From positions 1 to 5,197 of the forward strand of contig CATPCO010000405.1 in assembly GCA_955652925.1 (NCBI GenBank): a DNA stretch of 5,197 nt, read 5' to 3'. The DNA comes from an uncultured Xanthobacteraceae bacterium. Its GTDB lineage: Bacteria; Pseudomonadota; Alphaproteobacteria; Rhizobiales; Xanthobacteraceae. Both the position numbers and the translations under genes were made by a program. The notes under the pieces were generated by a model. It was given only the letters and a program-made list of their open reading frames with translations, was not told where the DNA came from and did no database searches. Shown here in pieces: positions 3,888 through 5,197 of this stretch (its first letter is position 1; every line of letters begins with the position of its first letter).

Positions 3888-5197
3888 ACGTCGCCGAGCG
3901 AGCCATCGCGGCGCCTAAGGTCGAGAGCGTGCCCGCGGCTGCGGAAGTTCCCCGCGCGTCAGCCGCGCAACAGCCACGCGCTCGGCGCCTGCGGCCGCTG
4001 GTCTCGTTGCTTCCTTATGTCGCGCGCTACCGCTGGCACGCAATCGCTGCTTTGGTTGCGCTCTTGGCCGCGGCAGTCGCAACGTTGGTGGTGCCCGTCG
4101 CGATCCGGCGCATGATCGACTTCGGGTTCTCGCGCGACAGTGCCAACCTGATCGACAGCTATTTCAGCGTGATGCTCGGGGTGGTCGCCGTGCTCGCGGT
4201 TGCGAGTGCCATGCGCTTTTATCTCGTCACCACGCTGGGCGAGCGCATCGTCGCGGATCTGCGCGAGGAAGTGTTCGGACACCTCGTTTCGCTTTCTCCC
4301 GCATATTTCGATGTTGCCAAAAGCGGAGAGCTGATCTCGCGGCTCACCGCCGATACGACGCAAATCAAAGCTGCTGTCGGGGCTTCTGTCTCCGTTGCGC
4401 TGCGCAACATGGTGCTGTTCGCAGGGGCGAGTGCCATGATGGTGGTGACAAGCCCGCGGCTTTCGGGATTTGTGTTGGCAGCCATACCCGTGATCGTTCT
4501 GCCGCTTTACGGCTTCGGCCGCGCGGTTCGCCGGCGCTCGCGCACCGCCCAGGACACGCTCGCCGACGCCTCGGCCTACGCCTCGGAACTGATCGGGGCG
4601 ATCCGAGTGCTCCAGGCGTTTACCAATGAGAGCCTGGCGAGAAGCCGCTTCGGCAGCGCGGTGGAGCGCGCGTTTGCCGCGGCGCGAAACTCCATTCGGG
4701 CGCGCGCCATTCTTACCGCGATTGCGATCTTCCTTGTGTTTGCAAGCGTGGTCGTGGTGCTCTGGGTCGGCGCGCAGGATGTGCTGGCAGAGCGCATCAG
4801 CGCGGGGCGGCTCTCGCAATTCGTGCTCTATGCCGTTCTGGCTGCCGCGGGTCTTGGCCAGCTCTCTGAAGTTTGGGGCGAACTGTCGCAGGCATCCGGC
4901 GCAGCGGAACGGCTGTTCGAGATCCTGGCCGTGCGGCCTACGATCGTGCCGCCCGCGCGCCCGCGCGCGTTCCCGCAACCGCCCCGCGGAGAGGTAGCAT
5001 TCACGGACGTGCGCTTTTCCTACCCCGCACGGCCGGAGAGCGTGGTCCTGGATGGAGTATCGTTTACCGTCCGGCAGGGTGAAAAGGTCGCGATCGTCGG
5101 CCCGTCCGGCGCGGGCAAGAGTACGATCTTTCAACTCATTCTGCGCTTCTACGATCCGTTATCCGGAATTGTGAGATTTGACGGCACGCCGCTCGTC
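3884..5197 (+). CDS. MsbA-like ABC exporter half-transporter (permease fused to ATPase), N-terminal part
   Basis: Partial gene: 438 codons are visible and the frame runs off the right edge. A proline/alanine-rich cytoplasmic extension (1-40) leads into a type IV exporter membrane domain with helices at about 53-72, 94-117, 171-190, 193-212, 277-297 and 308-326. GELISRLTADTTQI (148-161) is the conserved intracellular-loop signature of MsbA/P-glycoprotein relatives. The ATPase domain starts at about 369, with A-loop tyrosine Y380 (FSYPARPE) and Walker A GPSGAGKST (406-414, K412). The Q-loop, signature motif and Walker B lie beyond the window. It would work as a homo- or heterodimer in the inner membrane, exporting a lipid or hydrophobic compound; the substrate cannot be read from sequence, and lipid A flipping is only one possibility. 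The start at 3884 has a weak AGG (3874-3876) 7 nt upstream; ATG 3851 is in frame but lies in the predicted promoter. Confidence 0.92.
   Translation, partial: MNVAERAIAAPKVESVPAAAEVPRASAAQQPRARRLRPLVSLLPYVARYRWHAIAALVALLAAAVATLVVPVAIRRMIDFGFSRDSANLIDSYFSVMLGVVAVLAVASAMRFYLVTTLGERIVADLREEVFGHLVSLSPAYFDVAKSGELISRLTADTTQIKAAVGASVSVALRNMVLFAGASAMMVVTSPRLSGFVLAAIPVIVLPLYGFGRAVRRRSRTAQDTLADASAYASELIGAIRVLQAFTNESLARSRFGSAVERAFAAARNSIRARAILTAIAIFLVFASVVVVLWVGAQDVLAERISAGRLSQFVLYAVLAAAGLGQLSEVWGELSQASGAAERLFEILAVRPTIVPPARPRAFPQPPRGEVAFTDVRFSYPARPESVVLDGVSFTVRQGEKVAIVGPSGAGKSTIFQLILRFYDPLSGIVRFDGTPLV

Noticed and set aside
3959..5134. A 391-codon open frame on the minus strand opposite the ABC exporter
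   Set aside because: It is rich in Arg, His, Gln and Asp with no recognisable domain, and lies fully antisense to an exporter with clear membrane helices and Walker A. It is a GC-rich shadow frame.
1..5197. CRISPR array, tRNA, rRNA, insertion sequence or phage genes
   Set aside because: No regularly spaced direct repeats, cloverleaf arms, rRNA stretches, transposase motifs or terminal inverted repeats of an IS were seen. The window looks like a conserved chromosomal core region, not an accessory island.

Overview
The window reads as chromosomal DNA of an alphaproteobacterium in the Rhizobiales (Hyphomicrobiales), most like the Bradyrhizobium/Rhodopseudomonas/Afipia group. The reasons are high GC with G/C-rich third codon positions, a DUF1192 protein next to an RcdA (DUF1465) cell-cycle adaptor, a cysteine-free L31, and a CtrA-type TTAA-N7-TTAA box. 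The taxonomic call rests on recognised families and gene order, not on a search.

Layout. (i) 1-935, minus: N-terminal part of a 7TMR-DISM membrane sensor, probably feeding a cyclic-di-GMP output domain beyond the left edge. (ii) 936-1132: intergenic, with two short hairpins. (iii) 1133-2128, minus: a zinc-free NAD(P)H:quinone oxidoreductase of the PIG3 type. (iv) 2129-2287: divergent control region with two opposed promoter candidates, a GTCGCCGG palindrome cluster and a 9-codon leader ORF. (v) 2288-2488, plus: a small DUF1192 coiled-coil protein. (vi) 2489-2874: an AT-rich island with a perfect CtrA box, then three successive hairpins, the last a textbook intrinsic terminator. This is best explained as a small RNA gene of about 95-110 nt, followed by the rcdA leader. 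(vii) 2875-3381, plus: rcdA. (viii) 3420-3492: a long interrupted inverted repeat between convergent genes. (ix) 3504-3731, minus: rpmE. (x) 3732-3883: divergent promoters. (xi) 3884 to the right edge, plus: an MsbA-like ABC exporter half-transporter, cut just after Walker A.

How it fits together. Most of the genes are single-gene units in divergent or convergent arrangement, not one operon. The notable part is 2489-3381. RcdA is a ClpXP adaptor that promotes CtrA destruction in Caulobacter. Upstream of it lies a CtrA box that appears to drive a separate non-coding transcript, because a strong terminator stands between the box and rcdA. The candidate RNA exposes two CU-rich anti-Shine-Dalgarno motifs, the usual targeting element of alphaproteobacterial trans-acting sRNAs. 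A CtrA-controlled sRNA beside a regulator of CtrA stability is the most promising lead here; none of it has been tested.
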